Source of the DNA: DATAEE01 sp036258175
GTDB lineage: Bacteria; Acidobacteriota; Vicinamibacteria; Vicinamibacterales; 2-12-FULL-66-21
Length of the DNA stretch: 64,000 nt
Reading direction: 5' to 3'
Assembly (NCBI GenBank): GCA_036258175.1
Contig: DATAEE010000161.1
Location: forward strand, 1 to 64,000
Positions 8,717-16,679 of the stretch are shown one piece after another. The translations under genes were made by a program, and so were the position numbers. Under the pieces are notes generated by a model, which ran no database searches, was not told where the DNA came from, and saw only the letters and a program-made list of their open reading frames with translations. How positions within the stretch are numbered: the first letter of the stretch is position 1; every line of letters begins with the position of its first letter.

Positions 8717-10213
8717 TTAGGATGGATCGCGCGTCTCGGCGGTCCGGCGAAAGCGCGGGATCAACACAATCACGCAGGCGGCCGCCAGCAGGATCGCCGA
8801 GAGCGGGCGCTCGAGGAAGATGAGCGGGCTCCCTTCGCCGATGGCCAGCGCCCTGCGGAACTGCTGTTCAGCCAGGGGCCCGAGTATCAGTCCCAGAACG
8901 GCGGGCGCCATCGGGAATCCGTGAAGCCGCATCCAGCAGCCCACCCCGCCGACGATGTAAACGATGGCAACGTCCAGGATCGAGCCGCTGAGACTGAAGG
9001 CGCCGACAGTGGCCAGCACCATTACGCCTCCGAAGAGCAGCGGCTTTGGCAGCAGGAGCACGCGAGCCCAGAGCCCGACCAGCGGAAGATTGAGGGCGAG
9101 CAACATGACGTTACCGATGTAAAGACTGGCGATCATCGTCCAGAGCAGCTCCGGCTGGGTCTGGAACAGCAGCGGCCCGGGCTGCAGGCCGTACTGCTGA
9201 AAAGCAGCCAGCAGGACGGCAGCCGTCGCGGAAGTCGGCAGGCCGAGTGCGAGGAGCGGCGCGAGCACGCCGGCTGCGGCAGCGTTGTTCGCTGCCTCCG
9301 GGCCGGCGACTCCTTCAATCGCGCCGGCGCCAAACCGGTCCCGGTCGGTGGCGAGCCGGCGCTCGAGGCTGTATGAAAGAAGCGTCGGGATCTCCGCGCC
9401 GCCGCAGGGAAGCGCGCCGAGCGGAAACCCGATCGCGGCGCCGCGCAGCCAGGGCTTCCACGAACGCGACCAGTCCTCCCGCGTCATCCAGCGCGATCCC
9501 GCGAGAGACATGACGGTTTCCGATCCCCGAGTTCGCGTCCATGCCACGTAGAACGTCTCGCCGACGGCAAAGAGTCCGATGACGAGCAGCACGACATCGA
9601 CGCCGTCCAGCAGCTGCGGAATGCCCAGCGACAGCCGGGCAGCTCCCGTCAGCGGATCGATGCCGATGAGTCCGAGCGCGAGCCCGAAGAACAGGCTGGC
9701 CAGACCGCGCAGCAGCGATGGACCGACGAGCGTCGTGATCGCCGCGAGCGCCAGCAGGGCGAGAGCGAAGAACTCCGCAGGGCCGAAGAGAAGCGCAGTG
9801 GCGGCGAGCGCGGGCGCCAGAAAGGTCAGGCCGAGCGTTGCAATTGTTCCCGCGACGAAGGATCCGATCGCGGCGGTTGCGAGTGCCGCGGCGGCACGAC
9901 CTTGCCGCGCCATAGCGTGCCCGTCGATCGCGGTCATCATGGAGGCGCTTTCCCCCGGCGTATTGAGGAGGATCGTGGTCGTCGAGCCGCCATACATCGC
10001 GCCGTAGTAGATCCCTCCGAACATGATGAACGCGCTGGCCGGCTCCAGGGTGAGCGTCAGCGGCAGGAGCAAAGACACGGTAAGGGCGGGTCCGATCCCC
10101 GGCAGGACGCCGACGAAGGTACCGAGCGCGGCGCCGGCGATCGACCAGAGCAGATGTGCGGGCGTCGCAGCGGCGCGCAGCCCGTCGGCAAGCGAAGCCA
10201 ACGTGTCGGTCAC
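8717..10213 (-). CDS. tctA: Tripartite tricarboxylate transporter, large membrane subunit TctA
   Basis: The 498-residue polytopic protein shows the TctA signature regions: GTFVGVLPGIGPALTVSLLL near the N-terminus, GGIYYGAMYGGSTTTILLN, the NTPGE loop, and GVAGPEAANNAAAAG in the middle repeat, with about 10-12 hydrophobic segments. It forms the translocation pathway for carboxylates delivered by a periplasmic TctC protein. The GTG start at 10213 overlaps the stop of the fused tctC-tctB gene by four bases. Order on the minus strand is tctCB then tctA, with no tctDE two-component system adjacent, so the substrate is not indicated. Confidence 0.93.
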   Translation of the reverse strand: MTDTLASLADGLRAAATPAHLLWSIAGAALGTFVGVLPGIGPALTVSLLLPLTLTLEPASAFIMFGGIYYGAMYGGSTTTILLNTPGESASMMTAIDGHAMARQGRAAAALATAAIGSFVAGTIATLGLTFLAPALAATALLFGPAEFFALALLALAAITTLVGPSLLRGLASLFFGLALGLIGIDPLTGAARLSLGIPQLLDGVDVVLLVIGLFAVGETFYVAWTRTRGSETVMSLAGSRWMTREDWSRSWKPWLRGAAIGFPLGALPCGGAEIPTLLSYSLERRLATDRDRFGAGAIEGVAGPEAANNAAAAGVLAPLLALGLPTSATAAVLLAAFQQYGLQPGPLLFQTQPELLWTMIASLYIGNVMLLALNLPLVGLWARVLLLPKPLLFGGVMVLATVGAFSLSGSILDVAIVYIVGGVGCWMRLHGFPMAPAVLGLILGPLAEQQFRRALAIGEGSPLIFLERPLSAILLAAACVIVLIPRFRRTAETRDPS

Positions 10214-11559
10214 AGCGGATCCTGCAACAGTCCGGTGGGGAGCGCGAGAGAGAGACCGCGCGTGAAGATCAGGTAGACCGCGAGCGCGAACGCAAGCCCA
10301 ATCGCGACGTTGCGAATCCATCGAGTGCTGCCAAATCCCCGCGCGGTCAGGGCGAACAGCAGCGTCGAAGCGGCGACGAACCCGACGCGCTCGAGGAGTG
10401 AGAGCGTAAGAAGCGCTCCTAGCGCAATCCATGCGACGCCACTCAAGCTTGCGGTGCTGGGATTATGCGGCAGCCTCGCGACCCGGCGGCGTCTAGCCTC
10501 GACCGCCAGGGCCGCGGTGATCAGCACGAGTCCCGCGCCTATCAGCGCCGGGAAGAGGCGGCCGCCGCCTGGTGCGAGAGGGCCGATGTTGGTTCCCGAT
10601 CGCAGGCTCAGCACGATCGATTCGATGCGACTCTCTTCCTGTCGCAGAAACGCATCGAACGGTTCGGCCGGCAGGTAAAGATCGGTCCAGCCGAATCGCT
10701 CGAGTGCGGCCCGCCACGACGGCGAGTCATGCAGGCGCGCGACGAGCCGCCCGAGCTCGGTCCGGAGCTCCGGCGTCGCACGGCTGGGACCGACGACGCC
10801 ACGCCAGTTCGACAGCACGACGTCGTAGCCCTGCTCGACCAGAGTGGGGATCGCGGTCCCATTCACGCGCGCAGCCGACGAGATCGCCAGTGCGCGAAGC
10901 GCGCCGCTCGCGATGTGCGGCGCGAACTCTCCGTATCCGGCGATACCGGCGGACACCTGATTGCCGAGAAGAGCGCCGAGTGCCTCCCCTCCTCCCGAGA
11001 ACGCGATGTAGTTGATCCGGGCGGGGGCGATCCCCGCGGACCGCGCGAGCAGACCCACGAACAGTTGATCGGTGCCGCCGGCCGATCCGCCTGCCCAAGA
11101 GATCGACGCCGGATTCGTTCGAAACGCCTCGACCAGATCGGCCAGGCTTCGCAGCGGCGATGCTGCCGGCACCACAATGACCTCGTATTCGCCGGTCAAC
11201 CGCGCGATCGGCGTCACACGACCGAGCGACACGGGCGCCTGATTGGCGACAATCGCGCCCTGCATCACGAGCCCGGTGACGAGCAGCGCCGGCTCGTCGC
11301 GGCGGACTCCCTTCACGAACCGGGCGAGGCCAATCGTTCCCGCCGCGCCAGCCACGTTTTCGACGGTGACGGTGTCGACGAGATGCACATCGAGGAGCGC
11401 CTGCCGCATCGCCCGCGCGGTCTGATCCCATCCGCCTCCGGGCGCGGCAGGCGCGACGATGCGGAGCGAGGCAATTGGCGGGGACGGGGCGGGCTGCGCC
11501 GTGGCTGCGGTTTGAATAGTACCGACGAGACAAACGGCGAGGATGGTCGTCCGCAGCAT
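10210..11559 (-). CDS. Fused TctC periplasmic binding domain and TctB small membrane subunit
   Basis: The 449-residue product combines two transporter subunits. Residues 1-22 are a signal peptide; about 25-320 form the Bug/TctC solute-binding domain (IVAPAAPGGGWDQTARAM, then VENVAGAAGTIGLARF, then SWAGGSAGGTDQLF). From about residue 332 onward four hydrophobic helices match TctB, ending KFT-like in YLIFTRGLSLALPTGLL. In known systems TctC is a free periplasmic protein and TctB a separate 4-helix subunit. The fusion tethers the receptor to the membrane complex. The following tctA overlaps by four bases, so the transporter is encoded by two genes rather than three. Confidence 0.88.
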   Translation of the reverse strand: MLRTTILAVCLVGTIQTAATAQPAPSPPIASLRIVAPAAPGGGWDQTARAMRQALLDVHLVDTVTVENVAGAAGTIGLARFVKGVRRDEPALLVTGLVMQGAIVANQAPVSLGRVTPIARLTGEYEVIVVPAASPLRSLADLVEAFRTNPASISWAGGSAGGTDQLFVGLLARSAGIAPARINYIAFSGGGEALGALLGNQVSAGIAGYGEFAPHIASGALRALAISSAARVNGTAIPTLVEQGYDVVLSNWRGVVGPSRATPELRTELGRLVARLHDSPSWRAALERFGWTDLYLPAEPFDAFLRQEESRIESIVLSLRSGTNIGPLAPGGGRLFPALIGAGLVLITAALAVEARRRRVARLPHNPSTASLSGVAWIALGALLTLSLLERVGFVAASTLLFALTARGFGSTRWIRNVAIGLAFALAVYLIFTRGLSLALPTGLLQDPL

Positions 11560-11628
11560 TCAACCTCGAAGGTCCGTGAACCATGATGGTAATCCGTGGC
11601 GCCGCGAGGGTGACCTAAAACACTGAAA

Positions 11629-12201
11629 ATGGAGGACGCTGCGCCTGGCGTGGGAATTGCGGCGCTGACCGGCATGCTTGCGATTCTGTGGCTTCTCGCC
11701 GTGCTTACGGCCGGTGACGCGAATCGAATGCCGCGGGAGTCAGTCCTGACGCCGGATTCTCCGTCGTATCCGGTCGCATGCTATCCCGCCACCGAAGCGG
11801 ATCGATCCCGCCTGCCGACACCGGCAGACCCCGATGACCGGCACTGGAGGTGCTCGCTCCTGTGCTTCGCTCCGATGTCCGTTACGAAGACTGCCGGACT
11901 ACTCGTCGAGCGAGAGGACGAAGATCCTCTCTTGTTTCTCGATCTGGATCAGAGCGGCCGGTTCACTCCAGATGAGCGCTTCGTTCTGTCCCGGCAGAAC
12001 GACGTAATCCTGCGGCTCCCGATGCGGGAGTCACCGTACGCGCACTATCCGCTGGCCATCCGGTATTCGTGGAAGCATCTCAAGTCTCGTGGAGAGACGG
12101 AGCGCCGGACTCTGCTCCAGTCCGCGTTTGCGTACGCGGCGGGCGACCAGCGGGTCGGCGATGAACGGCCCGCAGCCACACCAAGCCGTCAGCGACCCTG
12201 A
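11629..12201 (+). CDS. Hypothetical exported or membrane-anchored protein
   Basis: A 190-residue open frame fills the gap between two minus-strand genes and I do not recognise a named family. Residues 10-28 are hydrophobic (a likely signal or anchor). The middle contains LLFLDLDQSGRFTPDERF, reminiscent of an EF-hand-like DxDxSGxF acidic loop found in predicted exported proteins, followed by an aromatic stretch. The C-terminal 20 residues are arginine/alanine-rich and overlap no other gene; they could reflect an older frameshift or truncation. There is no obvious ribosome-binding site. Third-position GC is consistent with coding use, yet expression and exact start are uncertain. Confidence 0.55.
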   Translation: MEDAAPGVGIAALTGMLAILWLLAVLTAGDANRMPRESVLTPDSPSYPVACYPATEADRSRLPTPADPDDRHWRCSLLCFAPMSVTKTAGLLVEREDEDPLLFLDLDQSGRFTPDERFVLSRQNDVILRLPMRESPYAHYPLAIRYSWKHLKSRGETERRTLLQSAFAYAAGDQRVGDERPAATPSRQRP

Positions 12202-12229
12202 AGAAGGTCGTGCGACCTCCGCGCGCTGG

Positions 12230-13993
12230 TCATACCGCGCGCGCCCGTTTCTGAAGCTGGAACAGTCGTATCACCTCGTCTTCGCTGGTCGCGTCCTCCG
12301 GCGTGCGATCGGCGCGGACGCCGCGAACGATGCGCGGGAAACGCAGCGCCAATCCGCCGTCCGGATCCGCAGGGTTGCGGCCGGCGCCTGCCGTATGCAC
12401 CGGGCTGCGGGTGATCTCGTCGGCAAAGACCTCGACCACCAGCGCCGGCTCGACCCAGTACGGTGGTTCGAGGCGGCTGTCCACCCTGGCCGGGCGCGTT
12501 TTGACGCGACGTTTTTCGAGCTGCTTTCTCAACGCAATCCAATCGGCCTCGCTCAGGCCGCTCGCGACCTTCGCGATGGTGCGGAACCGATCGTTTTTCT
12601 TGTCATAGACCGCGCCGAGGACTGCGCCGATGCCCAGCGCCGCACGTGCGCCCCGTCCGGCGAAGTACCCAACGATGGTGAGGTCCAGCGTATCCTTCAA
12701 CTCTCCGTGGTAGGCGCGCTTGAATTTGATCCAGTTGAAATTGCGCTTCCCTGCTTCGTACGGACTGTCGAGCCGCTTTGCGACGATACCTTCGAGCCCT
12801 GACGTGAGTTGGCTTTCGAAGAAGGATTCGAGCTCGCGCCGATCGCCGCTCACGAGCGCCGGCGCGACGGCGAGGCCGGCCCCCGGCCTGATCAGCTTTT
12901 CGAGTGCTTTTCTCCGCTCGTGGTACGGCCGCGGCGTGAGATCCTCGCCGTCGGCGTATAGCAGATCGAAGGCATGGAGCCGGAGCGGCAGCGTCTCCTG
13001 CATTTTGTCGATGTCGTAGACACGCTTGCGTTGGACCGTCACCTGGAACGGCTGGAACTCGTCAGTCTCGGGGTCATAGGCAAGTGCTTCGCCCTCGAAG
13101 ATGGCGCGCTTGAGCCCGATCTGCGCCACCGTCGCCCGGGTGATGTCGGGCAACATTTCCGTCGTGTCTTCCTGATTGCGCGAGAACACCCGGACGCGCG
13201 TTCCATCCTTATGCACCTGGCACCGGAACCCGTCGTACTTGGGCTCGGCGGCGCACGTGCCAAGACGACGGACGAGCTCGTCGAAGTTTTTCACGCGTTC
13301 CGCGAACTGCATCTTGATCGGTCGGCCGACCTGCACGCGGAACCGTTTGAGCGCGGCTTCGCCTCCTTCGTAGAGGATTCGGGCGACGAGTCCGAGGTCC
13401 GAGCACAGGTTGTAGGCGCGCTCGATCAGCGTGCGGGGAACGGTGGTGGCTTGGCTGAGACCGTCGAGTACCGTCGCATCGCCCACGCCAAGCCGCAGCC
13501 GTCCGACCGGGATACGCAGGATGTACTTCGCCTCGAGCGGCGACGCCCGCTCCAGCAGAGCGACGAGCGAGCGGACTTTCTTGTCGACGCTCCCGGCGCC
13601 GCTTGCCCGTGCCAGCGCCATCAGCTCGTCGTAGACTTGATGAATCGTGAGCTGCGATTTTGCGGTGATACGAGGCTTAGGCCTCGTTCTCCCGGCCAAT
13701 AATTTCTCCGCGACCAATCCATGATCGCCGAGCTTCCGATACAACCGTTCGATCTCCTCCGGCCGCTTCCCGAAGAACTGCGCGACGACGCGCGTCGTCA
13801 GTTTTTCGCTGATGCCGAAGTCCGGCGCATCGTAGGAAGGACCGAGGCGCCCCTGCAAGAGGTACACGGCCGGCTGGATCTCGTCCGCCTTCAGCTCCTG
13901 AAAGAGGTCCGCGAGGATGCGAACCATTTCGAGCCGGCTACGAGTCTTCTCGAGCTCGGCGAACGAGCGCGCGACGCGCAGGAAGGCGGTCAT
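12230..13993 (-). CDS. ATP-dependent DNA ligase (archaeal/LigB-like)
   Basis: The 587-residue enzyme is a three-part ATP-dependent DNA ligase: an N-terminal DNA-binding domain (about 1-215), an adenylation domain with nucleophile Lys252 in motif I (EPKYDGFR), motif IV (EGIVAKR) and motif V (WIKFKR), then an OB-fold with a C-terminal RFPR-like end (LRFPRIVRGVRAD). It joins nicks using ATP. Bacteria normally rely on NAD-dependent LigA for replication, so this is presumably an accessory repair ligase. Residues 102-108 (RTRPKPR) are encoded across a palindromic repeat at 13670-13687 and may be an insertion relative to relatives. It is 14 bases downstream of the CoA-binding protein gene, so cotranscribed with it. 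Confidence 0.93.
   Translation of the reverse strand: MTAFLRVARSFAELEKTRSRLEMVRILADLFQELKADEIQPAVYLLQGRLGPSYDAPDFGISEKLTTRVVAQFFGKRPEEIERLYRKLGDHGLVAEKLLAGRTRPKPRITAKSQLTIHQVYDELMALARASGAGSVDKKVRSLVALLERASPLEAKYILRIPVGRLRLGVGDATVLDGLSQATTVPRTLIERAYNLCSDLGLVARILYEGGEAALKRFRVQVGRPIKMQFAERVKNFDELVRRLGTCAAEPKYDGFRCQVHKDGTRVRVFSRNQEDTTEMLPDITRATVAQIGLKRAIFEGEALAYDPETDEFQPFQVTVQRKRVYDIDKMQETLPLRLHAFDLLYADGEDLTPRPYHERRKALEKLIRPGAGLAVAPALVSGDRRELESFFESQLTSGLEGIVAKRLDSPYEAGKRNFNWIKFKRAYHGELKDTLDLTIVGYFAGRGARAALGIGAVLGAVYDKKNDRFRTIAKVASGLSEADWIALRKQLEKRRVKTRPARVDSRLEPPYWVEPALVVEVFADEITRSPVHTAGAGRNPADPDGGLALRFPRIVRGVRADRTPEDATSEDEVIRLFQLQKRARAV
13670..13687. repeat. Dispersed palindrome, copy B (inside DNA ligase gene)
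   Basis: The bases read ACGAGGC-TTAG-GCCTCGT, a perfect 7-bp inverted repeat with a 4-base loop, closely related to the copies at 1257 and 62314. It is in frame in the ligase N-terminal domain, encoding part of a basic RTRPKPR tract. Confidence 0.65.
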
Positions 13994-14007
13994 GCCGCGA
14001 GCGATTC

Positions 14008-14385
14008 TCAGTAATCAGACGGGCTTTCGCCAATGCCGATAATGCTGCAGGCGACGATGGGCTCGACGCCGAGAGATCGCGCCTTCTGCACGACCGTCGG
14101 ATGGTCGGCGCCGGGGTTCAGCCACACCTCGGGAATCTGCTTCTTCGCCACTTGCTCCATGACACCGACGCCGACATCTGGCTGCACGTAAAACGTCGCC
14201 ATGTCGACGGGACCATCGATATCGAGAACGGAGGACACGGCCGTGATGCCTTCGACCGCCGTTTCGTGCGGATTGACCGGCACGACCGTGTATCCCTGGT
14301 GCCGGAAAGCACGCAGCGCCTTGTTGCCGAACTTGCGTCGATCGTTCGACGCACCGATGATTGCGACCACCTTGGGTATCGTCAT
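14008..14385 (-). CDS. CoA-binding domain protein (YccU-like)
   Basis: The 125-residue protein is a single Rossmann-fold CoA_binding domain. The glycine-rich start VVAIIGASNDRRKFGNKA, the central VDMATFYVQPD and the terminal VACSIIGIGES, with the conserved WLNPGAD segment, fit the YccU family. Members bind CoA or acyl-CoA but most have no assigned enzymatic role. Its ATG (14385-14383) directly abuts the ATG of the divergent GT87 gene, the two forming CATATG, so each gene's untranslated leader or promoter would have to lie within the other's coding sequence. It is upstream of the ligase gene with a 14-base gap. Confidence 0.85.
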   Translation of the reverse strand: MTIPKVVAIIGASNDRRKFGNKALRAFRHQGYTVVPVNPHETAVEGITAVSSVLDIDGPVDMATFYVQPDVGVGVMEQVAKKQIPEVWLNPGADHPTVVQKARSLGVEPIVACSIIGIGESPSDY

Positions 14386-15534
14386 ATGAGTTTCAGGCCG
14401 CTCGAGCGGCCCGCCGTACGCCGGGCCAGCGCGATCGGGCTGGCGCTGCTCGTTCTCTTGTTTGCCGTCCAGACCTGGCGGAAGGCCTATCGGCCTGACG
14501 GAAACGATCTCACCAGTTATCTGGCCGCATCGCGCGCGCTCCTCGACGGGACCAACCCGTACGAGATGGCCACTCCGTTCCCCTACATTTATCCTCTATT
14601 TTCGGCGCTCGTGTTGATTCCTCTCACGCTGGTGCCGTACAGCGCCGCCGTCCTGCTCTGGTTTGCGCTTTCAATCGGCGCCCTGGGCTGGGTTCTCGCG
14701 TGGGTGGCCAGGCAGGAGGATCCGGAAGGCCGCACCCGCGACGCGATCCCGATCGCTACGATCGTTTTGATCCTGCTCACCGAAATCGTTCAGAACAACC
14801 TGCTCAACGGACAGGTCAATTTCGTCGTGCTGGCCTTCTGCATCGCGGCGATCCGGTCCGGTTCGAACGCGTTCGCCTCGGCCGGCTGGTGGGGCGCCGC
14901 GATCGCGACCAAGATTCTGCCCCTCGGCGTCGCGCCCTGGTGGCTCCTACGAAGACGGTTCGTTGTTGTTATCGCGGCCGTCGTGATCGCGGTCGCGCTC
15001 GCGCTGGCTCCGGCTCTCATTGCTGGAACGCCGGCGCTCGAGTGGACCGCCGCCTACCTGCGCGGGTTTATCGGACCGTCTCTTCAGGCCGGCGCCTCGG
15101 CCGACAGGCTGCAGTTCTCGTTGTATTGGCTTATGAGCCACCTTGCACCGGACGTGTCATGGCTTCCGCTCGCCTGCGCCCTGATCGTCCTCGGCACGGC
15201 GGCGGTCGCTGATGCGCGGCGGCGTTCACCGGATGACGATCACGTTGCGTTTGCGATGTACCTTGCGGTCATCCCGCTCGCGTCTCCCAAGTCCGAGACG
15301 CATCACCTGGCCTTCGTACTGCCTGCCGCGTACATCTGCGCTCTGCGAATCCTGCGGTACCGCGTGCACGTCGGCGATTGGCGCCGGCGAATGGCCTTTC
15401 TGGCGGCGGCGCTATTCTCGACCGCAAGCCTGCTCGACGTCCCGCGCAACTTGTGGTGGTGCCTTGCGTTGCTGGCGCTGTGGGCGACGGTCGTTGGGTT
15501 ACTTCATGAAGATCGGCCCGACTCGTCACGGTAG
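14386..15534 (+). CDS. GT87-like (DUF2029) membrane glycosyltransferase
   Basis: The 382-residue polytopic protein has about ten hydrophobic segments and an early acidic pair in RPDGNDLTSYLAASRALLDG, then NPYE, a feature of the GT-C superfamily GT87/DUF2029 mannosyltransferases that use polyprenyl-phosphate sugars at the outer face of the inner membrane. A conserved LNGQVNFVVL and TKILPLGVAPWWLL stretch supports this. Start is the ATG at 14386, immediately adjacent to the divergent start. Its stop overlaps the small convergent gene by nine bases. Acceptor and sugar are unknown. Confidence 0.8.
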   Translation: MSFRPLERPAVRRASAIGLALLVLLFAVQTWRKAYRPDGNDLTSYLAASRALLDGTNPYEMATPFPYIYPLFSALVLIPLTLVPYSAAVLLWFALSIGALGWVLAWVARQEDPEGRTRDAIPIATIVLILLTEIVQNNLLNGQVNFVVLAFCIAAIRSGSNAFASAGWWGAAIATKILPLGVAPWWLLRRRFVVVIAAVVIAVALALAPALIAGTPALEWTAAYLRGFIGPSLQAGASADRLQFSLYWLMSHLAPDVSWLPLACALIVLGTAAVADARRRSPDDDHVAFAMYLAVIPLASPKSETHHLAFVLPAAYICALRILRYRVHVGDWRRRMAFLAAALFSTASLLDVPRNLWWCLALLALWATVVGLLHEDRPDSSR

Positions 15535-15750
15535 CGGATGCCTGCGCGTCCGCTCCAGCATGCGCCTCGCCTTTTTGAGCGCCTGTCCTTCAGCCTCGTC
15601 GCGGGTCGCCCCTTCGCCGCGCGACAGCCGCGCCCCCGGATCCGCATCGTCGACGGTGGAGTGGAAGCGATCGCCAAGCCGGTAGGACACGATGTTCATC
15701 GTCCAGCCGGCGTGGCTTTCGCGGCGCTCCTGGTAGTCCTCGGCTTTCAA
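15526..15750 (-). CDS. Small conserved hypothetical protein
   Basis: A 74-residue frame starts with TTG at 15750, overlapping the sulfurtransferase stop by four bases (TTGA), which suggests translational coupling. Its composition looks like a real compact domain: DYQERRESHAGWTMNIVSYR, then FHSTVDDADPGARL and a charged helix TRDEAEGQALKKARRML. I do not recognise a named family; the pattern suggests a small mixed strand-helix protein. The C-terminus overlaps the GT87 gene end by nine bases on the opposite strand. The annotation rests on codon use, coupling and composition. Confidence 0.6.
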   Translation of the reverse strand: MKAEDYQERRESHAGWTMNIVSYRLGDRFHSTVDDADPGARLSRGEGATRDEAEGQALKKARRMLERTRRHPLP

Positions 15751-16607
15751 ACCTTTACCGGCTGCGACGCGCCTTTCTCCACCGGCGCGCCCACGAGGTT
15801 GCCCCACTCGGTCCAGGACCCGTCGTAGTTCTTCACGTCCGGATAGCCAAGGAGGTACTTGAGCACGAACCAGCTGTGGCTCGAGCGCTCGCCGATGCGG
15901 CAATACGCGATGACGCGCCGGTCCGGCGTCACGCCGGCACCTTGATAGAGCGCCTCCAGATCTTCACGCGACTTGAAGGTGCCGTCCTCGTTGCACGCCT
16001 TGCCCCATGGGATGCTCAACGCGCCCGGGATGTGGCCGCCCCGCTGGCACGTCTCCGGCAGTCCCGGCGGCGAAAGGATCTCACCGCTGAATTCCTGCGG
16101 GCTCCGGACGTCGACGAGCGAAGCGTCGCCGACGGCGACGTGCGCCTGGACCTGCGGCAGATAGGCGCGAATGCCCCAGTCTCCCTCGCGCGCGCGATAC
16201 GTTTTTCGCGGCACCGAAGGCTTTTCCGTCGTCAGTTCGCGTCCTTCTTCGATCCACTTGTTCCGTCCGCCGTTCACGATGCGGACGTCAGCGTGGCCGT
16301 AAAGCTTCAGCTGCCAGAACGCCCAGGCGGCGAACCAGTTGTTGTTGTCGCCATAGATGACGATGGTCGTGTTGTTGTCGATGCCTGACTGTCCGAGCAG
16401 TTCTTCGAGCTTCGCCTTGGGGATCACGTCGCGCACCGTCGTATCGCAGAGCTGCGTGTTCCAGTTCCAGCCGACGGCGCCGGGAGCGTGTCCCTGATCG
16501 TACGAAGTGGTGTCGACATCGACCTCGACGATACGTATCGAGGGATCGTCGAGATGCTCAGCGAGCCACGATGTGCTGACGAGTGCTTCCGGGTGTGCGT
16601 ATGACAT
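15747..16607 (-). CDS. Thiosulfate/3-mercaptopyruvate sulfurtransferase (tandem rhodanese)
   Basis: The 286-residue protein has two rhodanese domains: an inactive N-terminal copy (about 8-125) and a catalytic C-terminal copy with the persulfide cysteine near residue 237 in AYCRIGERSSHSW. The CRIGERS loop is characteristic of actinobacterial-type thiosulfate sulfurtransferases such as the mycobacterial CysA2/SseA group. It transfers sulfane sulfur from thiosulfate or mercaptopyruvate to acceptors such as cyanide or thiols in the cytoplasm. ATG at 16607 follows AGGGAG by nine bases. It is divergent from the radical SAM gene and coupled to the 74-residue downstream gene. Confidence 0.92.
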   Translation of the reverse strand: MSYAHPEALVSTSWLAEHLDDPSIRIVEVDVDTTSYDQGHAPGAVGWNWNTQLCDTTVRDVIPKAKLEELLGQSGIDNNTTIVIYGDNNNWFAAWAFWQLKLYGHADVRIVNGGRNKWIEEGRELTTEKPSVPRKTYRAREGDWGIRAYLPQVQAHVAVGDASLVDVRSPQEFSGEILSPPGLPETCQRGGHIPGALSIPWGKACNEDGTFKSREDLEALYQGAGVTPDRRVIAYCRIGERSSHSWFVLKYLLGYPDVKNYDGSWTEWGNLVGAPVEKGASQPVKV

Positions 16608-16679
16608 GGCGTGCTCCCTGGGTTCCGGTTCGCGATGGGTCGAATCTTTATCATTACCACAGGTGGTACACTTCGCCAT

